Source: an uncultured Spirochaetota bacterium
GTDB taxonomy: Bacteria > Spirochaetota > Spirochaetia > Treponematales > Treponemataceae
Direction: 5' to 3'
Length of the DNA stretch: 55,397 nt
NCBI GenBank assembly: GCA_944389415.1
Contig: CALXMF010000014.1
Location: forward strand, 1 to 55,397
The position numbers and the translations under genes are program-made. The notes under the pieces were generated by a model. It was given only the letters and a program-made list of their open reading frames with translations, had not been told where the DNA came from and did no database searches. The number at the start of each line of letters is the position of its first letter. The stretch's first letter is position 1. Positions 17,453 through 25,281 of this stretch are shown here, in pieces.

Positions 17453-17989
17453 ATGAATCAGATTGACAGTATCGGCGCTGGCGGTATTTCTGCTATTACC
17501 AATGGTTTGGGAGCGGCTCAATCTGCCCGAATCAGTCAGGAAATGAATAAGTTTCAGGGACTTATAGAAGCTGTACAATCAAATATGGATAACTCCGATG
17601 AAAATAAAACAACTCTTGCCTCGTCACAAGTTAATACATCGGGTCGTCTTTCCGGTGATTATACTTCTGGATTTGCGGGGACTTTTACTGCTGCTGCTGA
17701 CCGCACAGCGCTGCCGTCAGGCGCAGCAGCAAATAGTGGTTCTCATACTGCTCAAACTATTGATAAAACAAGCAAATTATATGAGAAGTCACTTGAGTTA
17801 GAATCTTATTTTGTGAAAATTATGTTATCTTCTATGCGCAATAGTGTTACAAAAACATCTTTGAATGGTGAGGAGAATTCGTATGCGCAGAAAATGTATG
17901 AAGATATGCTCTATGACGAACTGGCTACAGTAATGACGAAGAATGCGGGCTTTGGTTTAGCTGATCAGATCTATATGCAGCTTGTATAA
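17453..17989 (+). CDS. Rod-binding protein, FlgJ N-terminal type without muramidase
   Basis: The C-terminal part (about residues 108-178, including KLYEKSLELESYFVKIMLSSMR and YAQKMYEDMLYDELATVM) is the FlgJ rod-binding domain, which caps the growing rod. The muramidase half present in enterobacterial FlgJ is absent, as in other spirochaetes. The N-terminal 100 residues are low in complexity, rich in Ser, Ala, Thr and Gly, and probably unstructured. SD is TAGGAG. It is the last gene of the rod operon, followed at once by an intrinsic terminator. A symbol is withheld because only the rod-binding half is present. Confidence 0.9.
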   Translation: MNQIDSIGAGGISAITNGLGAAQSARISQEMNKFQGLIEAVQSNMDNSDENKTTLASSQVNTSGRLSGDYTSGFAGTFTAAADRTALPSGAAANSGSHTAQTIDKTSKLYEKSLELESYFVKIMLSSMRNSVTKTSLNGEENSYAQKMYEDMLYDELATVMTKNAGFGLADQIYMQLV

Positions 17990-18007
17990 GGAGCCCTGCT
18001 TTTTAGT

Positions 18008-18040
18008 AAAACACCGGTACATATTTGCCGGTGTTTTTTA
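18008..18040 (+). terminator. Intrinsic terminator of the flagellar rod operon
   Basis: AAACACCGG pairs with CCGGTGTTT across a ten-base loop, followed by a T-run at 18034-18039. It lies about 20 bases after the rod-binding protein stop. Confidence 0.88.
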
Positions 18041-18125
18041 TTTTCATTAAAATAACTGTTATCATGCTTTATTATCATAATACAAAAAGTTATATCTTGT
18101 ATATTTTTTTTATAAATACTTTATA

Positions 18126-18154
18126 TTGACTAATATTATTTAATCTGTTATAAC
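18126..18154 (+). promoter_or_regulatory. Sigma-70 type promoter for the chemoreceptor gene
   Basis: TTGACT (18126-18131), 17 bases, TATAAC (18149-18154). The leader of about 115 bases is A/T-rich and ends in a small hairpin (ATAGTT with AACTAT, about 18248-18263) that touches the SD of the chemoreceptor gene and could affect its translation. Confidence 0.6.
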
Positions 18155-18276
18155 ATGGACTGAATTGTAGTTTATAGAGATGATTTTCTTTTTATTTTAA
18201 TTGTTTTTTAACAATTAAATACGTTTTATTGCAAGGCTGAATTCAATAATAGTTATAGAACTATAGGAGAAATTTT

Positions 18277-20208
18277 GTGAGAAGTATTAAATCTTTTTTA
18301 ATTCTGATTACCAGTATTCTGGTATTTCTCGTATCTGCTTTTTCGGCACTATTGGCATATACTTTTGCAAGGAATGCGGCTGAAGATATTATCTTTTCTG
18401 ATATGAAGGTTCTTGCCTCTTCTGTAGCAACACAAATCGAATGGGCTATTGAAAATAATCTTTCTACGTTAAATGCACTTGCGCTTAATGATATTTTAGC
18501 TGATGATACCGTGTCTCTTTCAGAAAAAGCCGCATCATTAGTTCGTTATCATGATTCTGATGCTGGTAATATTGGTGTTGCTGTTGCTGACACTTCCGGT
18601 GCAGCATATACTACTGATGGCGTTTTTGTTGATATGTCTGCTAAAATGTATTTTCAGCAGGCTGTCGCGGGGAAAAGCTGTGTCAGCGATCCAATGCTGA
18701 GTTCTGATAATCCGAACAGTATGAGCCTTATTTATGCTGTTCCGATTCGGAATAATAGCGGCAGTATCATTGGTGTATTGTGTCTGGAACGTGATGCGAA
18801 TATCCTATCATCTCTTGCCGGTTCTATCACCATTGGAAAAACAGGTTCGCCGTATATTATCAGTAACACTACAGGAGATACAATTGCTCATGCTGATTAT
18901 AATCATGTATTGACCCAGGCAAATGTTGAGAAAGATGTTTTAAAAAATACCGGAACGGCTGCGTTAGCTGATATTCATAAAAAAATGCGTGCCGGTCAGG
19001 AAGGTGTTATTAAATACCAATATAACAATATTGAATATATATCAGCGTATACTCAGATTCCCGGTACTACATGGTCTATATCATGCAGAGCACCGTTTGT
19101 GGAGTTCACCCAGGGTATTACAAGTATGATGATAGCAATGCTGGTAGTGGCTCTAATCTTTATTGGAATTGGCATTGCGGTTGCGGTATGGATTGCGCTT
19201 CGTTTTGCTACTCCACTTGCTGTTATGCAGGATTGTCTTGAATCAATTGCGAAAGGTGATCTGGTTATTAGTCATATTCCGATGGATGTCAGACAGAAAA
19301 TAAGCGGGAGAAAAGACGAAATCGGTGCTATTGGCACTGCTCTGGGAGTCATGCTGAGTAAACTTTCTGCACTTACCGGCAGTATAACACAAATTTCTTA
19401 TGCGGTAAAAGAAAAGAGTAATCAAATGTCTGCCAGCTCCCAGGAGGTTTCGAGAGGGGCTTCTGAACAGGCAGCTTCAACAGAAGAAATTTCTGCGACA
19501 ATGGAAGAAATGGCAGCCAATATACGACAGAATGCTGATAACGCAGCGAAAACCTATTCTATTGCAGAACAGACTGTCGCTGACAGCCGCACCGGTGGTG
19601 AAGCTGTGCAGGTTGCCTTGAATGCGGTAAGGGAAATCGCAGAAAAAATCACCGTAATAGAAGAAATAGCATCTCAGACAAATCTTCTGGCTTTGAACGC
19701 GGCAATTGAAGCGGCGCGCGCAGGAACTGCCGGGAAAGGTTTTGCGGTAGTAGCCAGCGAAGTACGAAAACTTGCTGAAAAGAGTTCTTTGTCTGCTGCT
19801 GAAATCAAAGAGATTTCGCAGCGAACATGTGAGCAGGCAGAAACAGCAGGGCGGTTGATAAATAACGTACTGCCGATGATTACTGAGACTTCTCATCTTA
19901 TTGAAGAGATTGCGGTTGCCTGTAAAGAACAGGATTCAGGGGCCCGTCAAATTACAGCGGCGATTACACAACTGGATACGGTTGTGCAGCAGAATGCCGC
20001 TGCGTCTGAGAAAATGGCAGCAATGGCAGAAGAAATGCTTTCAGATTCAGATCAGCTTCTTGATACTGTAAGTTATTTTGATCTTGGGGATAAAAAACAC
20101 CTTGAGAACTCTGCGGCTTCTGACTCGTACCCGATTCGCATGACACCTTTTTCTCATAAGCGAACATCAGATAAAGAGTCTTATGCTGCCGGGAAACACA
20201 ACGAATAA
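18277..20208 (+). CDS. Methyl-accepting chemotaxis protein, Cache type
   Basis: This 643-residue inner-membrane chemoreceptor has a helix at about 7-29, a periplasmic double-Cache ligand domain (about 30-280), a second helix (about 281-305), a HAMP region, and a long cytoplasmic signalling hairpin with the near-invariant tip IASQTNLLALNAAIEAARAG. It signals to CheA through CheW. The start is GTG, chosen because AGGAGA lies six bases upstream. The C-terminus shows no CheR-binding pentapeptide. It is convergent with the ODP-like cyclase gene next door. The ligand is not predictable, though Cache domains often bind amino acids or small acids. Confidence 0.95.
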   Translation: MRSIKSFLILITSILVFLVSAFSALLAYTFARNAAEDIIFSDMKVLASSVATQIEWAIENNLSTLNALALNDILADDTVSLSEKAASLVRYHDSDAGNIGVAVADTSGAAYTTDGVFVDMSAKMYFQQAVAGKSCVSDPMLSSDNPNSMSLIYAVPIRNNSGSIIGVLCLERDANILSSLAGSITIGKTGSPYIISNTTGDTIAHADYNHVLTQANVEKDVLKNTGTAALADIHKKMRAGQEGVIKYQYNNIEYISAYTQIPGTTWSISCRAPFVEFTQGITSMMIAMLVVALIFIGIGIAVAVWIALRFATPLAVMQDCLESIAKGDLVISHIPMDVRQKISGRKDEIGAIGTALGVMLSKLSALTGSITQISYAVKEKSNQMSASSQEVSRGASEQAASTEEISATMEEMAANIRQNADNAAKTYSIAEQTVADSRTGGEAVQVALNAVREIAEKITVIEEIASQTNLLALNAAIEAARAGTAGKGFAVVASEVRKLAEKSSLSAAEIKEISQRTCEQAETAGRLINNVLPMITETSHLIEEIAVACKEQDSGARQITAAITQLDTVVQQNAAASEKMAAMAEEMLSDSDQLLDTVSYFDLGDKKHLENSAASDSYPIRMTPFSHKRTSDKESYAAGKHNE

Positions 20209-20235
20209 TCAATAAATTTCTCTTTTGGGTATATT

Positions 20236-21894
20236 TTACACTGTAAGCATCTGTTTGAGAGTCGGAAGAATGGGCAATAATTCCTCCGACTTTATTGTTA
20301 CTGCTTCGAGTTCAGGATCAGTTGGTTTTATCCGTATTCTGCGTACAGAAAAAGAAGAAAGTGTGCGCAGGGTTTCCTGTAATTGCTCAGGTATCAATGA
20401 GAAGAACTGTTTGCTTACAGTAATCTGTCCAGCTTCTGAAAGAGAACACATACGGGCAGCGTGATTAACTGTCGCTCCTATTACAGTATAATCAAGCCGT
20501 GAATATTCTCCAAGATCGCCTAGAACAACCGTTCCGATATCAACCCCAATTCCAGCAGGCAGCAGATTACTGTTTTTTGCGATATTGCGCTGTATCTGAA
20601 GTGCGGCAGCTAAACTCTGGGGAATTGCCGTTTCAGGAAAATATGCAAGCAGTCCGTCTCCCATGATTTTATTAACCCTGCCGCCGTATTGACCAATAGT
20701 TTGGCTGATTTCTTCATATTGGTGGCTAAGATAAGAAACAATTTCTTCCGGAGTACGGTTTTCACACCATCTGGTAAACCCCCTGATATCGGCAAAGATA
20801 ATAATCAGCCGCTCTTCTGTTGAGGCAAGTTTTCGATTGCCTGTTTTTATATACGCGTTATTGCCGATTGTATAATCAGCCTGAATCATCTGATGCTGTA
20901 CAGCTGAAAGAAGCTGATTCTGCTGCAGATTTGAAAGACTTTGCGGTGTGTAAATCCGATCCTGTGTAAGCGGATTAGGGATATTAAAGGCTTTTGCCTG
21001 CGCATGAATACGCGGCACAATCAATCTGAGTTTTTCCGGTTCTTTCTGACTGATTTGCGTAATCAAAAGCTGTATATCTTCGGTAGGCGGATACTGAGAG
21101 ACACCTTCTCCCAGTGTATCCCTGATAATCGCAAGAAAAGCCTGAGTATGTTCTTTTTGCACAGGCTTGCTGATTGTATTGAGCAGACTGCCTGGAATTG
21201 TTGTATCCAGGATACTTAGAAATGCCGGTATAAGTTCTTTTGAGATAAGAACTCCATGTTGTGGTAATATATAAGAAAGCTGCAGCGTGGAGAGTCTTTC
21301 TCGTGCGTAATCAATAGCAGCCTGAGAACCGCAATATTCAGCCATGTAGGATCTGGCAGCATCGATATGAATTGAAGATGCGAATACTTCATCTCCCGTA
21401 TGAAGAGTACTGAATAATATTGAAGAAAATAATGTCTGGGTACGGCAGTCATATACAGCCATTGAATACGATGCCTGAATATAAGGAAAATGAAAAAAAC
21501 GCAATGTTCTGCCTGATGGCAGTTGAAAGCGATCGCCGTTGCCCATAGGAAATACCGGACTTCTGATGCCAAAATATGGAATATATACAGCAGTTGTAGG
21601 ATGGCAGAAAATAACCACCTGTGGATGCAGAAATTGTTCAATATATGGCAGTATACCGCAAATATCAGGACGGACTTGACTGATTATGATATACCGGATG
21701 GATTCCGGTGTACACAGCTGCTGAAGTTTGAGCAGTATAATATCACGGAACAGCGGATGATCTGGTCCAGGATCTATCAATACGGTGCCGTCTGGTTCTC
21801 GTATCAGATATGTATTATTGCTGAAACCCGTTTCCAGATCGGTGTATCCCAGATGGTAGATATTATCGCCTATTTCCTGTACTGTGTCTGTCAT
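20236..21894 (-). CDS. Degenerate flavodiiron/ODP-like domain fused to class III adenylate cyclase
   Basis: The 552-residue product has two clear parts. Residues about 5-240 follow the metallo-beta-lactamase fold of flavodiiron proteins and oxygen-sensing ODP proteins (NNTYLIREPDGTVLIDPG), but the HxExDH metal motif reads QVRPDI, the later His and Asp ligands are lost (YIQASYS; SSI), and only ILPQHG keeps its histidine. The C-terminal part is a class III cyclase: FADIRGFT and GDGLLAYF hold both metal aspartates, KIMGD and LDYTVIGATVNHAAR carry adenine-selecting Lys and Asp plus the Asn/Arg pair. It should make cAMP. Start 21894 has a GGGGG SD. Confidence 0.87.
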   Translation of the reverse strand: MTDTVQEIGDNIYHLGYTDLETGFSNNTYLIREPDGTVLIDPGPDHPLFRDIILLKLQQLCTPESIRYIIISQVRPDICGILPYIEQFLHPQVVIFCHPTTAVYIPYFGIRSPVFPMGNGDRFQLPSGRTLRFFHFPYIQASYSMAVYDCRTQTLFSSILFSTLHTGDEVFASSIHIDAARSYMAEYCGSQAAIDYARERLSTLQLSYILPQHGVLISKELIPAFLSILDTTIPGSLLNTISKPVQKEHTQAFLAIIRDTLGEGVSQYPPTEDIQLLITQISQKEPEKLRLIVPRIHAQAKAFNIPNPLTQDRIYTPQSLSNLQQNQLLSAVQHQMIQADYTIGNNAYIKTGNRKLASTEERLIIIFADIRGFTRWCENRTPEEIVSYLSHQYEEISQTIGQYGGRVNKIMGDGLLAYFPETAIPQSLAAALQIQRNIAKNSNLLPAGIGVDIGTVVLGDLGEYSRLDYTVIGATVNHAARMCSLSEAGQITVSKQFFSLIPEQLQETLRTLSSFSVRRIRIKPTDPELEAVTIKSEELLPILPTLKQMLTV

Positions 21895-21921
21895 TGACAA
21901 TCCCCCTGGTTCTCTTATACC
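21894..21921 (+). promoter_or_regulatory. Sigma-70 type promoter for rubrerythrin, overlapping the cyclase start
   Basis: TTGACA (21894-21899), 16 bases, TATACC (21916-21921). The -35 box begins at the first base of the divergent cyclase start codon, so binding here could interfere with cyclase expression. Confidence 0.6.
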
Positions 21922-21965
21922 ATAAAAACGAAATCATAGACCAGTTGTTTCATAAGGAATTTCTT

Positions 21966-22565
21966 TTGGAAGATATTGCAGGTTCAAAAACTGAACAGAA
22001 TATATTGTATACTTTTGCCTGTGAATCGATGGCACGTACCCGTTATGAATTGTACGGTGAGCAGGCTCGGACTGATGGTTATCTGCGTGCGGCTGATTTT
22101 TTTACAGAAGCTGCCCGGCAAGAATTCCAGCACGGAAAGCGTATGTATCAGGCGCTTGTGGGTAATGCTGTTGCCGCTCACTGGCAGATACAGCAGCCGC
22201 AGCTTGGCAATACAGAGATGAATCTTCAGTGTTCGATAGAAAATGAACATACAGAATGGCAGGTTGTCTATCCTCATTTTGCCGATATTGCTGTGCAGGA
22301 AGGATTTCCACGCATTGCGGCAGTATGGCGTTCTATCGCGGTCGCGGAAAAATACCACGAGAAACGTTTTCGCGCGATGCTGCAGAATGTACGTGCTGGT
22401 GCTGAGCTAGAGGCATTTTATCAGTCCCTGATAAGTGCTGGAGGAAAAAGTTCCGCTGTGCGCTGTTCGTCCTGTGGTTATGTTGCTGAAGATGGTATTG
22501 TACCGGCGTTCTGTCCTGTATGCGGTGTAGGGGCGGAACTGTTTGTAAAAGCAGACCGCTTATGA
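21966..22565 (+). CDS. Rubrerythrin
   Basis: Rubrerythrin reduces hydrogen peroxide in anaerobes with electrons passed through its rubredoxin centre. The 199-residue product has the ferritin-like four-helix part (SKTEQNILYTFACESMARTRY, EFQHGKRMY, ENEHTEW, EKYHEKRF), giving the Glu/His diiron ligands, and a C-terminal rubredoxin-like knuckle pair (CSSCGY and CPVCG). The frame is open back to 21894, but that region holds the promoter. TTG at 21966 is chosen because AAGGAA lies about six bases upstream and the family start aligns there. It is divergent from the ODP-like cyclase, which suggests a shared oxygen or peroxide theme. Confidence 0.92.
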   Translation: MEDIAGSKTEQNILYTFACESMARTRYELYGEQARTDGYLRAADFFTEAARQEFQHGKRMYQALVGNAVAAHWQIQQPQLGNTEMNLQCSIENEHTEWQVVYPHFADIAVQEGFPRIAAVWRSIAVAEKYHEKRFRAMLQNVRAGAELEAFYQSLISAGGKSSAVRCSSCGYVAEDGIVPAFCPVCGVGAELFVKADRL

Positions 22566-22601
22566 GAACTTAAATCCTGTTTTCTTTCTGTATTGGGGGC
22601 A

Positions 22602-22777
22602 ATAAAAATAATCTATTTTTAAATTAAAAATAACTTAAAAATGGATTAAAAATAGTCTTTTTTCTAATCAAAAATAATTTAAAAATGGATTAAAAATAAT
22701 CTTTTTTCTAATCAAAAATAAGCTAAAAACAGATAAAAGATAGTCTTTTTTTGTTTAAAAAATAGTGTATAAATGTT
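22602..22777 (+). repeat. Degenerate 22-bp tandem array, about eight units, with 44-bp higher order
   Basis: Units begin every 22 bases from 22602. Alternate units are more alike, giving a 44-bp higher-order repeat: the segments around 22641 and 22685 are nearly identical over 40 bases, and a third around 22729 is weaker. The core ATAGTCTTTTTT or ATAATCTTTTTT recurs, with a flanking GATTA and TAATC pair that can form a weak hairpin. The unit starting at 22734 (AGATAGTCTTTTTTT followed by GTTTAAAAAATAG) closely matches the array at 664-839. Confidence 0.75.
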
Positions 22778-23003
22778 TCAGAATTTGATTATATTTTTTT
22801 TGTATATAAATTATATACTCTTCTGCGGAATTCATTATTATAGAATTGGAATTAGAAGATATAGGATTAATTTTCTGTATAATTAAAATTATTGATAACG
22901 CGTATAATATAAATAAAATACTGTTACAAACACTTATCTGCGTATCCAAATGTCTGCCGCGCTGTTTGTTTTAATGTAATACATAACAAATGGAGGTTTC
23001 TGC
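22778..23003 (+). other. A/T-rich leader region before the YtpQ-like gene
   Basis: Together with the array before it, this makes a gene-free stretch of 438 bases. A TATAAT lies near 22900 without a good -35 box. A hydrophobic 64-codon frame on the minus strand (22755-22949) has no SD and follows A/T bias; I do not call it. The only clear signal is the SD at 22991-22995. Confidence 0.4.
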
Positions 23004-23618
23004 ATGGATAATTTTGCGCTGGAAAAAACAGAACAGCGTCTTGATGTCATACCTGTGTGGGAGCAGGCTCGTCACAGCATCGTTCCGTATCTGGAACCGG
23101 TGCATTCCTCAAAAGACTGTGTCCCCGCACTCCGTTGTTCTGATTCTCTTGCTGGCATGCTGACAAATAAAATAAAAATGTATATCGCTGTTATCTGTAA
23201 AGATATTATCGTTCCGCTTTCTGAGTTGATTTTGCGTAAATGGAATGTATCATGGAATACGGTCAGGCTTGCTATGGATGAAAATATGGCAAAACTTGCC
23301 CGACTGCTCACATTTGAGAATCATATTTCACCTCATGGATTTTCATATATATCGCTTCATCATCCAGTACCTGCTTATACAAGTTCGCTGGCATTCTATA
23401 AACCATTTAGAGATAGAATGTGCGGATACTGGGGTGATACCTATTATATGGCGGCGCCTGAACGTTCAACTGTCGTTATGTTTGGTAGGGAAGAACTGCC
23501 TAAATATGTGGGAAACTTTAGAAATGATGTGCTGCTTACCTATGACTGTTCTGTGCATCCGCTGTCATCTGAACTGGTAGAAGTATCTCCGCAGGGGATT
23601 GTCACGCTACTTGATTAG
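23004..23618 (+). CDS. Protein resembling the DUF1444/YtpQ family
   Basis: The 204-residue product has no signal peptide or membrane segment and should be cytosolic. Its order of features (a short strand with MYIAVICKD, a helix-rich NTVRLAMDENMAKLARLL, an AAPERSTVVMF strand, a final LSSELVEVSPQG) recalls the YtpQ family (DUF1444), whose role is unknown. The match is from memory and tentative. SD is TGGAGG, eight bases before the ATG. The 3' end overlaps the convergent ybaK-like gene by 17 bases. Nothing nearby hints at its job. Confidence 0.6.
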   Translation: MDNFALEKTEQRLDVIPVWEQARHSIVPYLEPVHSSKDCVPALRCSDSLAGMLTNKIKMYIAVICKDIIVPLSELILRKWNVSWNTVRLAMDENMAKLARLLTFENHISPHGFSYISLHHPVPAYTSSLAFYKPFRDRMCGYWGDTYYMAAPERSTVVMFGREELPKYVGNFRNDVLLTYDCSVHPLSSELVEVSPQGIVTLLD

Positions 23619-24084
23619 AAAGAAGCTGCGAGACATCTATCCAGCCGGCGCATTGTGAGAGTTGTTCCAGCTCCTGCGGGGTCAGTTCAATTGCACTGTT
23701 GCTGCTCCCGCAGGCTGGAAAAACTGTTTTAAAACGCCGCAGTGATTTATCAAGGTAAATGGTGACACCTTGTTTTACGGCGAATGGGCAGACTCCTCCA
23801 ATCTGATGACCGATATAATATTCAACTTTATCATGAGGAATCATTTTTGCCTTTGTATTGAAAAATGCTTTGTATTTTTTATTATCAATTTTTGTGTCGC
23901 CGGCTGTTACAATAAGAATCGGTCTTTCTTCTATAAGAAACGAAAGTGTTTTTGCGATTCTTGCTTCCTCAGTATGCAGCGCGCAGGCGGCGAGTGCGAC
24001 TGTTGCGCTTGATACGGAAAATTCACGAACTTTAGTATCATAGCCATACTGCGCCAGATAGGCGCGTACCTGTTCAAGAGGCAT
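23602..24084 (-). CDS. YbaK/EbsC-type aminoacyl-tRNA deacylase
   Basis: The 160-residue product matches the YbaK/ProX editing-domain family, which clears mischarged tRNA such as Cys-tRNA(Pro) in trans. The conserved lysine is in EARIAKTLSFLI, and the later motifs GHQIGGVCPFAV and YLDKSLRRF match the family, as does length. It is the last gene of the dtd-cobQ-cobO-cbiC-ybaK run and lies four bases after cbiC. The exact substrate is not settled by sequence; prolyl-tRNA editing proteins with this motif set vary. Its 3' end overlaps the convergent YtpQ-like gene. Confidence 0.88.
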   Translation of the reverse strand: MPLEQVRAYLAQYGYDTKVREFSVSSATVALAACALHTEEARIAKTLSFLIEERPILIVTAGDTKIDNKKYKAFFNTKAKMIPHDKVEYYIGHQIGGVCPFAVKQGVTIYLDKSLRRFKTVFPACGSSNSAIELTPQELEQLSQCAGWIDVSQLLSNQVA

Positions 24085-24088
24085 ATTT

Positions 24089-24742
24089 TTACTCCTTATT
24101 TACAGTATTTTGCCGCACTGCCTCATACAGCAGTGCATTGCATATTGCTGCGGCAACTGTGCTGCCGCCTTTTCTGCCAGGCATCGTGATAAACGGAACA
24201 GCACACTTCATAAGTTCTTGTTTTGCTTCTTTTACATGCACAAAACCGACTGGCACCCCAATAACAAGTGCCGGAAGAAAACGCTGTTGCTGTATGAGAT
24301 TGCACAGACGGAGCAGCGCGGTAGGTGCGTTGCCGCAGGCAAAAATAACTTGTTCCGAAGTGTTTGCGTAGAGTGCTGCCATTTTATCAGCTGCCGCTTC
24401 AGCCCGTGTCGTTCCTGTTTTTTTTGAGGTTTCTGCAATATCAATATCAGCCATATAACAGTGTGTAATAATACCGAGCTGCGCGCAGGCGTTTTTATTA
24501 ATACCCGCAAGCGCCATATTAGTATCCGTGATAATAACAGGACGTGAAGTTCTCATTAGATGAACAGTTTGTGCGCAGACATCTGGTGAAAACTTCATAT
24601 GTTCAGCATAATCAAAATCAGCTGTTGTATGAATTGCGCGCAGAATAACTGGTGCGCAATCTTGCGGCAGCTGTATATGCCGCTGTGTGAGCTCCTGTTT
24701 TATAATTTCCATACTTTTAGCTTCTATCTCTGCCGGCAGCAT
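24089..24742 (-). CDS. cbiC: Precorrin-8X/cobalt-precorrin-8 methylmutase
   Basis: CbiC/CobH moves a methyl group from C-11 to C-12 of the corrin ring, giving (cobalt-)hydrogenobyrinate or cobyrinate. The 217-residue product has the catalytic-histidine motif RAIHTTADFDY, the VITDTNMALAGIN segment, the GVPVGFV motif and the GRKGGSTVAAAICNAL end, all standard. Cobalamin genes on both sides make the assignment firm. It follows cobO by 14 bases. The other ring-contracting methyltransferases are not in the window, so they either lie elsewhere or are missing. Confidence 0.95.
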   Translation of the reverse strand: MLPAEIEAKSMEIIKQELTQRHIQLPQDCAPVILRAIHTTADFDYAEHMKFSPDVCAQTVHLMRTSRPVIITDTNMALAGINKNACAQLGIITHCYMADIDIAETSKKTGTTRAEAAADKMAALYANTSEQVIFACGNAPTALLRLCNLIQQQRFLPALVIGVPVGFVHVKEAKQELMKCAVPFITMPGRKGGSTVAAAICNALLYEAVRQNTVNKE

Positions 24743-24756
24743 ATTGTTTCCTTAAT

Positions 24757-25281
24757 TTAAAATTCAATTCCTGCACGAGCCTGCACACCAGTATCAAATG
24801 GATGTTTTTCTTTTACAAAATGTGTGCAGTAATCTGCCCGTTCCCGCATCCAGTCTGGCGGTGAACGTCCTGTTAGGACTAATTCCACTTGATCAGGAGG
24901 TTCCATAACAGTTTTATAGATGAGCTTCTGATCTATGAGATCATAAGAACAGGCGGCTGCGATTTCATCAAGAACGAGCATGCCGCAGTATCCTGTTTGT
25001 GCCAGATGGAGTGCCTGCCGCAGGTGTCGATTATGTAGGCGCTGTGTTTCCTGTTTTTCAGTTTCAGTCATCTGCGCTGTAAAATTATTGCCGCTTTTTC
25101 CTCTAAAGACAGTAATACCCGGCAGCTGTTTCAGCATTTCAATTTCTCCGGAACGGCCGCTTTTCAGAAACTGTACAATAACAACACTGATACCTTCGGC
25201 AATGGCTCGCAGAGCAAGACCCATTGCCGCTGTTGTTTTTCCTTTGCCGTCGCCATAATAGAGATGTACAAAATTTTTCAT
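24757..25281 (-). CDS. cobO: Corrinoid adenosyltransferase
   Basis: This 174-residue enzyme of the BtuR/CobA/CobO family attaches the adenosyl group to cobalt of the reduced corrinoid. It shows the P-loop GDGKGKTTAAMG, the VQFLKSG motif, LVLDEIAAA and LTGRSPP. The start overlaps the cobQ stop as ATGA, so translation is coupled. It acts between corrin ring completion and amidation by CobQ next to it. The name cobO is used here; btuR and cobA are used for the same enzyme in enteric bacteria. Confidence 0.95.
   Translation of the reverse strand: MKNFVHLYYGDGKGKTTAAMGLALRAIAEGISVVIVQFLKSGRSGEIEMLKQLPGITVFRGKSGNNFTAQMTETEKQETQRLHNRHLRQALHLAQTGYCGMLVLDEIAAACSYDLIDQKLIYKTVMEPPDQVELVLTGRSPPDWMRERADYCTHFVKEKHPFDTGVQARAGIEF

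Noticed and set aside
22755-22949. A hydrophobic 64-codon frame on the minus strand
   Set aside because: Its Ile/Asn/Tyr-rich make-up follows the A/T content, and there is no SD.
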